Assembly: GCF_026127265.1 (NCBI RefSeq) | Contig: NZ_WWFG01000001.1 | Location: forward strand, 3,015,501 to 3,079,500 | Origin: Nostoc sp. KVJ3 | Lineage (GTDB): Bacteria; Cyanobacteriota; Cyanobacteriia; Cyanobacteriales; Nostocaceae | Length of the DNA stretch: 64,000 nucleotides | Direction: 5' to 3' | Shown here: positions 54,451 to 63,873 of the stretch, in pieces | Layout of the letters: each line of letters opens with the position of its first letter | Numbering within the stretch: the first letter of the stretch is position 1 | The notes under the pieces: generated by a model | Told to the model about the DNA's origin: nothing | Seen by the model: only the letters and a program-made list of their open reading frames with translations | Database searches by the model: none | Made by a program: the position numbers and the translations under genes

Positions 54451-55242
54451 TTAAAAATTTAAAATCGGCCAGTCTGGTTCACGATAATAGCGTGTCATGT
54501 TGTCAAACTTTCGCAATTCGACGCGATTGATCAAAAAATCTGGCAAATTAAACAGCCATTTTTCATTTAATTGAGAAAGCATTGTACTGAAGTTTGCGCG
54601 GTCTAAGTCAGATGAAACCTCCCCAAAATAGGCTAATGTAACATGGGCTGTGAAATGATAATGCTGCTCAATACCCAAGGCAATTAACTTAGGATTTTGA
54701 TAAATTGTTCGGCGAAATTTAATAATTTCGTCATAGCAGCTTTCATCTTGAGGTACTAGACAAACAGCTATAGCTCTTGGCATTAGTATCAGTCCCAGCA
54801 TTTGCCATTTAATCGGATGACTCCTATTTGTCATCAATTGTTGATATTGCTGAAACATTTCGGCTAAACAAGAGGGTAACTCCTCGTCAAATTTGGGATT
54901 TTTTTCGCGGGCATCAAGGTAAGCACCGTCCCAAATTAAATCCGCTAAAGTCAAATGGAAGCTAGCAGGAGGTACAGGTACAATCAAATTACGGTCTACA
55001 GGTAACTGTAAAATTTCCTGTTGATAAGTCTGTAATTTGTCATAGAAAGCAGAATTTTGTGATTCTTCCTCTGCCGCAGGTGTGGTAATTAGCGTATAGC
55101 CAGGGAAAGATGTTGCTTGTCTCAACCCAGAATTTGGCTGAAATTTAGAAGATTCCTGAATATGCTGGGCTTGGGATCTGTAGGCTTCTGGCAGCGTCAG
55201 TCGTGCTAACCGATTTAAGTAAGTTTGATAGTTGTCGTCCAA
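54451..55242 (-). CDS. DUF1868 protein (2H phosphoesterase-like)
   Basis: 263 residues. Two His-x-Thr motifs, HLTLADL (near 117) and HVTLAYF (near 210), are spaced as in the 2H phosphoesterase superfamily (2'-5' RNA ligase-like). The flanking sequence fits DUF1868. The fold hydrolyses cyclic nucleotide or RNA phosphodiesters in known members. The substrate here is unknown. The frame opens with TTG and the start is not well supported. Confidence 0.8.
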   Translation of the reverse strand: MDDNYQTYLNRLARLTLPEAYRSQAQHIQESSKFQPNSGLRQATSFPGYTLITTPAAEEESQNSAFYDKLQTYQQEILQLPVDRNLIVPVPPASFHLTLADLIWDGAYLDAREKNPKFDEELPSCLAEMFQQYQQLMTNRSHPIKWQMLGLILMPRAIAVCLVPQDESCYDEIIKFRRTIYQNPKLIALGIEQHYHFTAHVTLAYFGEVSSDLDRANFSTMLSQLNEKWLFNLPDFLINRVELRKFDNMTRYYREPDWPILNF

Positions 55243-55392
55243 TCTTTATAGCCTCACGCTCTCACTTGATAGATTTTAGGGAAAATTACCCCGATTAACA
55301 GAATGATTTCAAAAGTATTTAATTTTTGGGAGTGGGGAGTGGGGAGGATGAGGGAGCAGGGGGAGGGGAAGCAGGGGAGAAAGAATTAATAT

Positions 55393-55406
55393 CCAATGCC
55401 CAATGC
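55393..55406 (+). repeat. Heptanucleotide repeat (CCAATGC x2)
   Basis: Two copies of CCAATGC followed by CC lie just before the holA start. A G-rich low-complexity stretch (GGGAGTGGGGAGTGGGG, about 55328) precedes them. Confidence 0.7.
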
Positions 55407-55424
55407 CCGATTGAGGTATAATCT

Positions 55425-56414
55425 ATGCCAATCTATGTTTACTGGGGTGAGGATGATTTTGCTATGGAAAAGGCGATCGCACTTTTGCGCGATCGCGTCC
55501 TCGATCCCGACTGGATAAGTTTTAATTACACTTCATTCACCCCCGATCAAGCTGATGCCGCTATTCAGGGGTTAAATCAGGTGATGACACCGACTTTTGG
55601 CGCTGGTGGGCGCTTGGTATGGCTGATAAATACTACTTTGTGTCAGCACTGTCCAGAGAATGTATTAGGGGAACTGGGGCGATCGCTACCTGTCATTCCC
55701 GAAAACTCATTTTTATTACTTACCAGCCGTAACAAGCCAGATGAACGTCTCAAATCCACGAAATTGCTAAAACAGTTTGCCACCGAATTCCGAGAATTTC
55801 CCCTCATTCCCCCTTGGAAAACAGAATTATTGGTGCAATCTGTAACTCAAGCAGCCCAAACTGTGGGCGTAAAACTGACTGCCAATACTGCCCAGTTATT
55901 GGCAGAATCCGTAGGAAATGATACGCGATTACTTTATAATGAGTTAGAGAAATTGCGGTTATACGCCCAAGGTAGCAACAAGCCTTTAGATGTAGATACT
56001 GTTACTAAGTTAGTAAGAAATACTACTCAAAATAGTTTACAATTAGCAGCAGCAATCAGAACAGGAGATACAGCGAAAGCTTTGACAACCTTGGCAGATT
56101 TGATCAATGCTTCCGAGCCGGGATTACGGATAGTTGCCACATTGATTGGACAATTTCGTACCTGGCTCTGGGTCAAGATTATGATAGAAGGTGGTGAGCG
56201 CAATCAACAAGCGATCGCTATTGCCGCTGATATCGGTAATCCCAAGCGGATCTACTTCTTACAGCAAGAAATCAGGCTCCTTTCTGTGCAACAGTTAATC
56301 TCCTGTTTACCTCTACTATTGGAGTTAGAAGTGAGCCTCAAGCAAGGAGCATCAGAAATGTCAACACTTCAGACTAAAGTCATCGAACTTTGTCAAGTAT
56401 GCCGAGGAACTTGA
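55425..56414 (+). CDS. holA: DNA polymerase III delta subunit
   Basis: 329 residues. The clamp-loader delta subunit opens the sliding clamp. Typical segments are MPIYVYWGEDDFAMEKAI at the start, FLLLTSRNKPDERLKSTKLLKQFA, LLAESVGNDTRLLYNELEKL and the C-terminal collar region ending LLLELEVSLKQGASEMSTLQTKVIELC. Length normal. Single gene; the repeats upstream leave no clear Shine-Dalgarno. Confidence 0.9.
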   Translation: MPIYVYWGEDDFAMEKAIALLRDRVLDPDWISFNYTSFTPDQADAAIQGLNQVMTPTFGAGGRLVWLINTTLCQHCPENVLGELGRSLPVIPENSFLLLTSRNKPDERLKSTKLLKQFATEFREFPLIPPWKTELLVQSVTQAAQTVGVKLTANTAQLLAESVGNDTRLLYNELEKLRLYAQGSNKPLDVDTVTKLVRNTTQNSLQLAAAIRTGDTAKALTTLADLINASEPGLRIVATLIGQFRTWLWVKIMIEGGERNQQAIAIAADIGNPKRIYFLQQEIRLLSVQQLISCLPLLLELEVSLKQGASEMSTLQTKVIELCQVCRGT

Positions 56415-56523
56415 CAATCAAATATAAAACCTTGATGTATTGCAACGTTGCCGGAACTTCCAACTCCGAAAATAATTCAAAGTCCTTATAATATCCCTGA
56501 TGTAGTTTTGTGTCACATACTAT

Positions 56524-57006
56524 ATGAACAAAATTTCTGATTTCTTTTCTCGAACTAGCCGAAAGCGAGTCCTTTGCCAATCATTCTTTTTCGGCGCGAT
56601 CGCTACTATGGGCGTGATTTCTAACACTTTTTCATTGGGTTCAAAAGCTTATGGTCAAACTCCAGCACCAATAGCTAATAATACTCAAATTAATAGCTAC
56701 GCTCAAGCCGTGTTAGCAATGGAACCAGCCCGTCAAAATGCCTTTGAAGAAATTAAAAAACTTATTGGCAATGGCGAAATCCCCAAAATTGTTTGTAACG
56801 ATTCTAATAGCATAAATGGTCTTCCTAGAAAGGCCCAAGATATCGCAGTGAATTACTGTAATCGCTCGCAAAAAATTGTTCAAGATAATGGGTTGAGTAT
56901 CGATCAGTTCAACAAAATCACTATAGAATTACAAAATAACGATATTTTAAAACAGCAGGTTTACAATACTTTATTACGGCTACAAAAAAGTCCTGATTCT
57001 CCTTAG
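56524..57006 (+). CDS. Secreted DUF4168 protein
   Basis: 160 residues. A signal peptide (FFGAIATMGVISNTFSLGSKAYGQT) is followed by a helical domain with YAQAVLAMEPARQNAFEEIKKL and GLSIDQFNKITIELQNNDILKQQVYNTLLRL, matching DUF4168. The motif LSIDQFNKI is the best conserved part. Two Cys (near 92 and 116) could pair in the periplasm. Function unknown. Confidence 0.82.
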   Translation: MNKISDFFSRTSRKRVLCQSFFFGAIATMGVISNTFSLGSKAYGQTPAPIANNTQINSYAQAVLAMEPARQNAFEEIKKLIGNGEIPKIVCNDSNSINGLPRKAQDIAVNYCNRSQKIVQDNGLSIDQFNKITIELQNNDILKQQVYNTLLRLQKSPDSP

Positions 57007-57077
57007 TTAAAACTTCCATAGAAATTAGAGAGGATCGCCAAATTAAGGATTGATTCATAAAATACTTGTTTGTGCAT

Positions 57078-57103
57078 AATAGGTTAATGACTAATAACCT
57101 ATT
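57078..57103. terminator. Hairpin between convergent DUF4168 and LuxR-type genes
   Basis: AATAGGTTA and TAACCTATT form a perfect 9-bp stem with an 8-base loop, followed by GCATTTTA. It is placed between two gene ends. The T-run is short. Confidence 0.45.
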
Positions 57104-57140
57104 GCATTTTACGAATCAGTTTTTGTTGCGATTCTCCTAT

Positions 57141-57833
57141 TCAATTATAAGATAGGTTTGCTTGTCGTTTGGTATGAATATTTTTCATGTGCTTCTTTAC
57201 AGTATTTATGGTGATGTAAAGCTTAGTAGCAATTTCTTTGTAGCTATAATTACTTCTATAGAGAAACCAGATTTCAGCTTCTCGCGGCGTGAGATCAAAC
57301 TTTTTAACTTCAGTGAGTGCTACATTTTTCACAGACTCATATTGGTTTTCTATAGTCACTAATAAGCAAGGTAATTCAAACCCATCTAAATTTAGTAGCC
57401 TCACCCTAATCCGAAAAATATTTGACTTATCAAGCACAATTTCATCCGAGAGAATCAGAAGTTTATCAGAAAACAAATACCGACTACTCAGCAAAAATTC
57501 ACAAAGATGCCAGATGGCTGAGGGGACAAAATTCTGCTTGAAATTACCTTGATTAAATTGACAACAAAGGCGATTAGCAGATGCATTAGCATGAACTACT
57601 TCACCCATTTGGCTTAAAATTAATATTCCGTCTTCTAAGCCTTCAATTACTTCTTGTAAAAAATCAGCTCGCTTCGATTCATGTAAGTTAATACTATCTA
57701 GCTGTTGTGCTTCAACTACCGTTTGTACTATTGTCTTTCTGAGGGCGATCATAGGAGGTATGTTAATGTATAAAATCATGCTTATTTTTTGACGATCGTG
57801 CGAGTTGGAAGATGCACCATCTATTTTTTGCAT
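57141..57833 (-). CDS. LuxR-type regulator with PAS-like domain
   Basis: 230 residues. Residues about 60-165 look like a PAS domain (LEDGILILSQMGEVVHANASANRLC). The C-terminus is a LuxR/NarL helix-turn-helix: LTPREAEIWFLYRSNYSYKEIATKLYITINTVKKHMKNI. It has no receiver domain, so input is probably by the PAS pocket. The first ATG may be too early; a second in-frame ATG follows at codon 19. Single gene. Confidence 0.85.
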   Translation of the reverse strand: MQKIDGASSNSHDRQKISMILYINIPPMIALRKTIVQTVVEAQQLDSINLHESKRADFLQEVIEGLEDGILILSQMGEVVHANASANRLCCQFNQGNFKQNFVPSAIWHLCEFLLSSRYLFSDKLLILSDEIVLDKSNIFRIRVRLLNLDGFELPCLLVTIENQYESVKNVALTEVKKFDLTPREAEIWFLYRSNYSYKEIATKLYITINTVKKHMKNIHTKRQANLSYN

Positions 57834-58684
57834 ACATGATTATGTGAATGAATTGGTTGAATATCACAGACCAATTATGCTAATTACAGTAAAACTAAGT
57901 GTTTTTTTACACGATTTTCTTAAAATACTCAATCCATAATTTATGTAGCTTGTTTGAATTAGTTTAGGTTACATATCTTAAATACAACCCTGAAACTGCT
58001 TATTTCGGAAGATGCAAAATTTGACTTTGTTCAGCTACGCCAAAGCATCTCTTCTAGATTAATTGTCTTAACTCAAGCTTATTGTTTTTAAGGGGAGCCA
58101 TTGCGTTGCCTATTGAAGTCGCTTACACTAAATAGCGATCGCCCCAATATACAAGAATTATTCATATTGAAATAAAAATATATATATACATATAAATATT
58201 TATTTTTCTAATACAGGTATTCACCAAGTATGCTAAATTGCAAAAAACCGCTCATATCATGTCCGGTTAAACAATTGTCATTGCGAAAGAAGTGAAGCAG
58301 GGGAAAATGATATTTCCGGTTCCCTCCCCTTTATAAGGCTACGGTGTACACACAAGTCCTTCTAACCCCCTCTAACTCCCCTTGGCAAGGGAGAGAACCG
58401 GATATTTCCCCCCAATACATCGGGGGGATTAAGGGGGGTAAATCCAGGATTTGGGCTTCATTACCAAGATGTGTGTACACCGTAGCTTTATAAGGGGAGG
58501 GTTAGGGTGGGGTAACGCGGATCGTGATGGGAAGTGAGTGAACTCAATATCCGGTTTTTACATGGGTTTCACGTTAAGTTGACACCTATGTTCATGAATT
58601 GCCCCTACGGGTGTACCTCACATAAATGAGAACCGCTATAATATTTAGCCCCTCATGAGTTCTAATACCCATTCCCAATTGTCT
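57834..58684. other. Intergenic region with a MITE inserted in a palindrome
   Basis: About 850 bp between two minus genes. The left part is AT-rich and should hold the LuxR-type promoter. The right part holds the 149-bp element and its palindromic target (58324-58500). ATTGCCCCTACGGG and similar short dispersed repeats follow. Confidence 0.6.
58338..58486. mobile_element. 149-bp MITE with 16-bp termini and 8-bp target duplication, copy 2
   Basis: GCTACGGTGTACACAC at the left and GTGTGTACACCGTAGC at the right are perfectly inverse. TTTATAAG flanks it on both sides (58330-58337 and 58487-58494). It is the same length as, and in opposite orientation to, the copy at 5675-5823. No coding sequence, so it needs a transposase in trans. 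Confidence 0.88.
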
Positions 58685-61600
58685 CTAAGTCTCTCCAACA
58701 AGGCTGGCGATTACTGTAGCTAACTCAGCTGCTTCAATCGGTTTAGGTAAATGGATCTGATAACCTTCTTGTATGGCTTGCATTTGATCCTCTGCTCTAG
58801 CATGAGCTGTCAACGCCACAGCTGGAATATTTCCCCCTAATTCTGGTGGTTGCGATCGCACTTTATGGATCAGAGAGTAACCATCCTCATCGGGCATATC
58901 GATGTCGCTCACTAAAACATCTGGATTCCACTGTTTAATTACCTGCAATGCTGCTTGAACTGATGATACTGCTTTAACATTAGCTTGGTACTGTTCAAGG
59001 ACTGTGGTGATAAATTCACGGGTATCGCTTTGGTCATCTACAACCAGAACGCGCACGCCAAGAAGGGACAGAGGAGCGGAAGGGGAGAGGGGGAGAGGGG
59101 GACTCTTCAGAAGTGGTAGCTTGATTGTAAATGTTGCTCCTTGCTCTTTACCTGGACTATCTGCGTGGACAGTACCGCCATGTAATTCTACTAAATGACG
59201 TACGATCGCTAATCCTAGCCCTAATCCACCATAAGTTCTAGTGTTAGAACTATCAGCTTGACGAAAGCGATCGAAGACGTAAGGAAGAAAATTAGGACTG
59301 ATGCCAACACCGGTGTCAATCACCTGAATTTGGGCATACTTATCTGTTTTCTGCCGTTTTTTTTGGTCAGTGACTATTGACAATTGTACCTCTACCCGTC
59401 CTCTTGTAGGTGTGAACTTGATGGCATTGGATAGCAGATTCCAGATGATTTGCTGTAAACGCTCCAAATCCCCGAAAACTAAGAATTGAGAATTTTCGCC
59501 CAGCAAGCTGTCCTTTAAGTGTTGACTGGTTTGGGATTGTGATGTTAGAGATTCTAGATTTTCACTACTGAATCTTAGTCCCCAATCTGAATTTAGTATT
59601 TCTTTTGAGGGAATGAGGGAAAATCTTAAATCGATTTCCTTGGATTGGGCGGCTAGACTAACAGTCTCGATAGCCGACTCAATCATCGGAATCAAATTAC
59701 AAGTACGGACGTTGAGGCGTAATTTACCTCTAATCATCCGCGATATATCTAGCAAGTCTTCAATTAGCTGGGTTTGCGCTTTAGCATTGCGCTCAATTGT
59801 TTCGGTAGCCCTAGCCATTTGGCTGTCACTCAGCTTGCTTCGTTGCAGTAATTGCGCCCAGCCTAAAATAGCATTGAGAGGCGATCGCAATTCGTGAGAC
59901 AATATCCCTAGAAACTCGTCCTTCATCCGGTTCGCCTCTTGCAACTGCTCAGTTTGTTGTTGCAAAGAAGCAATTAAACTAGACCGTTCCATTGCGATCG
60001 CTATTTGGTCGCATATTGCTTGCATCATCCCCTTTTGAGTCTCGGTGAAGCTGAAGCGAGTCCGGCTACCAAAAGAAAGAGTACCTAACAACCGTTCTTG
60101 GGCAATCAACGGATAACTATAATAAGCAGTAATGCCTAAAGAACGAATCAATTCTGTTTTTGGGTCAATGGATTGCTGTACATTCTCTAGAGCTATTGCA
60201 CAACGCTCCTTGGCTACAGTACCGCAAACCGCTTCACCATAAGCCAAGGACTCGATTTCCTTTGCCAGTTCTTGAGAAATGCCACTGTAAGATTCTAGTC
60301 GCATTATCTGAGAATTATCCTCAACCAAATAGTTAAAGTAAACATCTAAACCAATTTGGTCTTTTAGTTGGCGGTAGACGCTATCGATTAGTATTACTGG
60401 TTGCTGACTTGAGAGTAAATTGCTAGCTGTGTCGAATAGTAGCTTTAGCCTTTTGTAACCTAACGATAGCGCTTTTTGTACCTCTTTGAGATTGCTAATC
60501 TCTTGGAACACCAAAATACAGGTAGCCGGATGACCATGCATTGCTGGCAAGGTATCAGCAAATATCAGTAGAGAGCGGACACCAGAGGGAGTATGCCAGT
60601 CTACCTCCAAACCATTGAGACGTTCGCCAAGGGCAACCCGCACTCCTGGCATTTGTTCATTGGGGATGCGATCGCCCGCTGCATTTGTATAGTGATAAAC
60701 TGTATGATAATTTTCTGCTGGTACACCTTTAGGAAACTCGCCCCCAGCTAATTCATTCGCAGAGCGATTGGCAAAAGTGACTCGCGCCGTTCCTGGTTCG
60801 ATAAACAGCAACGGTCTTGGCATCAGATTTAACACATCTTCCAGCCATTTTTGCTGATTTAGAAGTACTTCCTCTGCCTGTTTGCGCTCCGTAATATCTA
60901 AAAAGGCACCAACACTTCCTCTCGTTTTTCCCTCTTCATCAAATAGGGGGGCAACGTACTCTAAGAGGTTGACAACTTTTCCATCTTCATGGACTACATC
61001 GAGTTCACAACCTACAACTTCGATACCATGAACAGCAGAGTATTGCATTGGCAGTTCCTCTACTGAGAGTTCCCTTCCCTCACGGTAGATTTTAAAGCTT
61101 GTCGGGTTTTCGTCACTGGCAGCACCGAGGGAGGCATTAGTATCTGGCAATATCCCCAACTGCTTCGCAAAAGCAGGGTTTACCTTGATCTTTTGGCATT
61201 GTGGATCTTCCGCAATGCCAATTCCAACCGGAATTACCTCTAACAAAGTTTGTAACTCAGTAATGCGGCGCTGTAGATCCTTATTTAATCTTAAGATTTG
61301 TTCTTTAGCCTGTTTTTGTTCGCTGATGTTGCGAGTCACTGTTGCTAAAGCAATTGGCTGACCTGTGTTGTTGTCTGTAACAGTAAAGATATTGTAATCA
61401 ACTGGTATTGGTTGACCTGTTCGGAGATGCCGAAAGCAGAATTCTCCCTGCCAGCGACCTTGTAATAGCACACTCGGCAGTATATATTCTTGAAAATAGA
61501 CTTTGTCTTTGGGCATGAAGTAATCTAAGACTACTTTTTGCCTCACTTCATCAAGGCTGGCAAGCCCTACCAGCTTTTGACCTGCATCATTTATATAGAG

Positions 61601-63025
61601 TAATTGACCTTCAAGGGTGGCGATGCCGATAAAGTCAGAGCTATTTTCTATCAGCGATACTAATTTTTGTTGTTCTGCTTCTGCAAGCTTACGTTCGCTC
61701 AAATCGAGGATAAACGCTACTGACTCTTCCCGTTTTTCTCCTAACAGCACGTAACCAATTAAAACCGGGATGCGGCTACCATCCTTGCGAATATATTCTT
61801 TCTCGTAGGGTGTACAAGCACCGTTGGCACTACCTTGTGCTTCAGCGATCCCTCGCTCATCCAAGTATAGATCCTCTGGTGGTGTGATATTGCTCCAACT
61901 TAAGTTATCCCCTGACAAATCCTCTTGTGTGTAACCAATCATCCTCAGAAATTCGTCGTTTGCTTGCTGAATGCCGCCATACACGTCGCCAAACAAAATA
62001 CCAATGACGTTAGAATCTACGAAACTCCCCAGTTTATCCTGGTAAGTTCTCAGTGCTTCCTGAGCAAGATCGCGTTGATGGCTAAGGCGTTCAATAACCC
62101 TGGCACTTTGCCAAATTAAAATAGTAAAAATCACAATCAGAACAATAGCAAATACCGATACCGCAAAAGCTGGATCGTATTGTCCTGCGCGTTGACCTTC
62201 AACAATTACCCACCCTAATATAAAAGGGACTGCGATCGCGGCAATTAATAAACGACGTGCAAGTAAGCCGCCATCAGTATCACTTGTAACTATCCTCATT
62301 AAACCCTGTTCTGCCCGTGCCCACAGAATACCAATACTTATCAAAGTGAACAACACCGCCGTATGTAAAGCCATTGATGTTGTATGAGGGGCAAGTCCGT
62401 AGAGAACTTTCACTTTGTAGGCATAGCCCATCAGCGCCTGAAATGAAATTAAAGTAGCGATCAGAGCGATAATCTGAGCATACCAATAACTACGGTAGTT
62501 TTTTGGATTAATCAGAATCTGTAGGGCAACGCTAACTAGGATAAAGTTCAGCGCTGTGTTCACTCCCATTCGCCCCGGATGTGATGTCGTCATACTAATT
62601 GGCAAATCAAGGAACAACACCTCGTCAATGCCAAAATTCCAGCCGAAAAGATATTGACTAAGTGTGAGTGCAGCAATTGTAGTCACTGCCATTGCACAGA
62701 CGCGAGAAATGATCGGAGTCGGGAAATAGAGAAGTCGAGGAGTCGAGGAGCCAGAAGAGTTTTGAATTGTTCTTTTCCTCTTACTCTCTCCTCTTAAAAA
62801 CAACCACAATGACACACCAGAAAGCACAAAGCACAAAGCTGTATTGACTTTCATCGTGGCAGGACTACCAGGGAAGCCGCACTTGAGAACTTCGATGCCA
62901 AGCCACCAGCCAATTAGCACCAAACTGCCAACCATTATAGAGACTACACTTGCGACTTTTGCCACAAGTAGATTTGTCGGGATTTTGAATATCTCTTGCA
63001 GCCGCAAGCGGTTAACTTTTAACAT
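58685..63025 (-). CDS. Membrane hybrid histidine kinase with PAS, GAF and receiver domains
   Basis: 1446 residues. About seven to eight hydrophobic spans fill residues 18-305. Then come several PAS/PAC units (FVDSNVIGILFGDVYGGIQQAN; FIGIATLEGQLLYIND; and two more) and a GAF domain (about 885-1020). HisKA has its His near 1044 (LSHELRSPLNAILGWAQLL), followed by HATPase (LLSNAIKFTP, DTGVGIS, YGGLGLGLAIVRHLV) and a C-terminal receiver with Asp near 1374 (VSDIDMPDEDG). All phosphorelay residues are present. Linkers at about 95-112 and 1295-1315, and an insert in the catalytic domain, are low-complexity and repeat-encoded. Signal unknown. Confidence 0.92.
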   Translation of the reverse strand: MLKVNRLRLQEIFKIPTNLLVAKVASVVSIMVGSLVLIGWWLGIEVLKCGFPGSPATMKVNTALCFVLSGVSLWLFLRGESKRKRTIQNSSGSSTPRLLYFPTPIISRVCAMAVTTIAALTLSQYLFGWNFGIDEVLFLDLPISMTTSHPGRMGVNTALNFILVSVALQILINPKNYRSYWYAQIIALIATLISFQALMGYAYKVKVLYGLAPHTTSMALHTAVLFTLISIGILWARAEQGLMRIVTSDTDGGLLARRLLIAAIAVPFILGWVIVEGQRAGQYDPAFAVSVFAIVLIVIFTILIWQSARVIERLSHQRDLAQEALRTYQDKLGSFVDSNVIGILFGDVYGGIQQANDEFLRMIGYTQEDLSGDNLSWSNITPPEDLYLDERGIAEAQGSANGACTPYEKEYIRKDGSRIPVLIGYVLLGEKREESVAFILDLSERKLAEAEQQKLVSLIENSSDFIGIATLEGQLLYINDAGQKLVGLASLDEVRQKVVLDYFMPKDKVYFQEYILPSVLLQGRWQGEFCFRHLRTGQPIPVDYNIFTVTDNNTGQPIALATVTRNISEQKQAKEQILRLNKDLQRRITELQTLLEVIPVGIGIAEDPQCQKIKVNPAFAKQLGILPDTNASLGAASDENPTSFKIYREGRELSVEELPMQYSAVHGIEVVGCELDVVHEDGKVVNLLEYVAPLFDEEGKTRGSVGAFLDITERKQAEEVLLNQQKWLEDVLNLMPRPLLFIEPGTARVTFANRSANELAGGEFPKGVPAENYHTVYHYTNAAGDRIPNEQMPGVRVALGERLNGLEVDWHTPSGVRSLLIFADTLPAMHGHPATCILVFQEISNLKEVQKALSLGYKRLKLLFDTASNLLSSQQPVILIDSVYRQLKDQIGLDVYFNYLVEDNSQIMRLESYSGISQELAKEIESLAYGEAVCGTVAKERCAIALENVQQSIDPKTELIRSLGITAYYSYPLIAQERLLGTLSFGSRTRFSFTETQKGMMQAICDQIAIAMERSSLIASLQQQTEQLQEANRMKDEFLGILSHELRSPLNAILGWAQLLQRSKLSDSQMARATETIERNAKAQTQLIEDLLDISRMIRGKLRLNVRTCNLIPMIESAIETVSLAAQSKEIDLRFSLIPSKEILNSDWGLRFSSENLESLTSQSQTSQHLKDSLLGENSQFLVFGDLERLQQIIWNLLSNAIKFTPTRGRVEVQLSIVTDQKKRQKTDKYAQIQVIDTGVGISPNFLPYVFDRFRQADSSNTRTYGGLGLGLAIVRHLVELHGGTVHADSPGKEQGATFTIKLPLLKSPPLPLSPSAPLSLLGVRVLVVDDQSDTREFITTVLEQYQANVKAVSSVQAALQVIKQWNPDVLVSDIDMPDEDGYSLIHKVRSQPPELGGNIPAVALTAHARAEDQMQAIQEGYQIHLPKPIEAAELATVIASLVGET

Positions 63026-63298
63026 TGAGTGTTCTCTAACCGCATCTATCTAGCGTAGTAAAGTTCCGTATTTCTTACGGTTTAATTATTTATACTGCTT
63101 GTATTTTATGTTACCCCTTGGCTGAATTTTCATCTACCCAGATGCATATTTTTTATTGCACAACTTCGAGTAATAATAAGGGTTAATTCAAAAAACCACC
63201 TTTGTGAGGATTTCAGAATTGCAAGCCATGTTATTTACCCGAACTAAATTTTTGGGCAGAAATTCCCAGATTATCTGAAACTTTTAGTTTTAATATAA

Positions 63299-63733
63299 CT
63301 ACTGCTGTGGTTCTGTTTGCAAATCTTGTAATACCCCCTGTAAAAACTTACCCCATTCTGCCGCCAAAGGGATTTCGGTAAATGGAACGCGCACTGAATT
63401 ATTAGATTCGGAAAAGAGAAATTCTAGCTCTATAGAACGACCTTTCGGCGGTATATTCTCCACATCTACTGATTTTTCGTCTACTACAAGGTGAATTTGT
63501 TTAACATCAAGCAAAGAGAATGTTTCTAGTTTAATAGGCCCTTTAGACGTGGGTTTTCCCCAAGTTAGATTATTATCTTTTTGACCTAATACAGCATAAA
63601 TATCGTACTTAGCCCTTTCAAATTGCTCTGCCCAAGCGCGATAGGCTTCAACTTTTTGATATTCCTTCGAGCCTTGCCAAGCCAGCCAGAAAAACATTAC
63701 TAATAGAGGCAACCACAAAAGACCACGTTCCAT
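63299..63733 (-). CDS. Small membrane-anchored hypothetical protein
   Basis: 144 residues. One N-terminal hydrophobic span (WLPLLVMFFWLAWQG) is followed by a soluble part with GKPTSKGPIKLETFSLLDVKQIHLVVD and VPFTEIPLAAEWGKFLQGVL. The pattern of short beta strands ending in a helix could be PH-like. I know it only as a type found in cyanobacteria; no function is suggested. Single gene, divergent from the gene at the right edge. Confidence 0.65.
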   Translation of the reverse strand: MERGLLWLPLLVMFFWLAWQGSKEYQKVEAYRAWAEQFERAKYDIYAVLGQKDNNLTWGKPTSKGPIKLETFSLLDVKQIHLVVDEKSVDVENIPPKGRSIELEFLFSESNNSVRVPFTEIPLAAEWGKFLQGVLQDLQTEPQQ

Positions 63734-63873
63734 TGTTTCAAAAAGTCCTGAGTAATGAAGTGAAGCTTGTAACTAAAAGTGCAAAATCCACCAATAAAAG
63801 ATGGAGATAAGTTATGGTAGTGAGCAAACTAGCAAAAAAACAGTGCTGAGTTTACCACATACCCCGCATTTGT

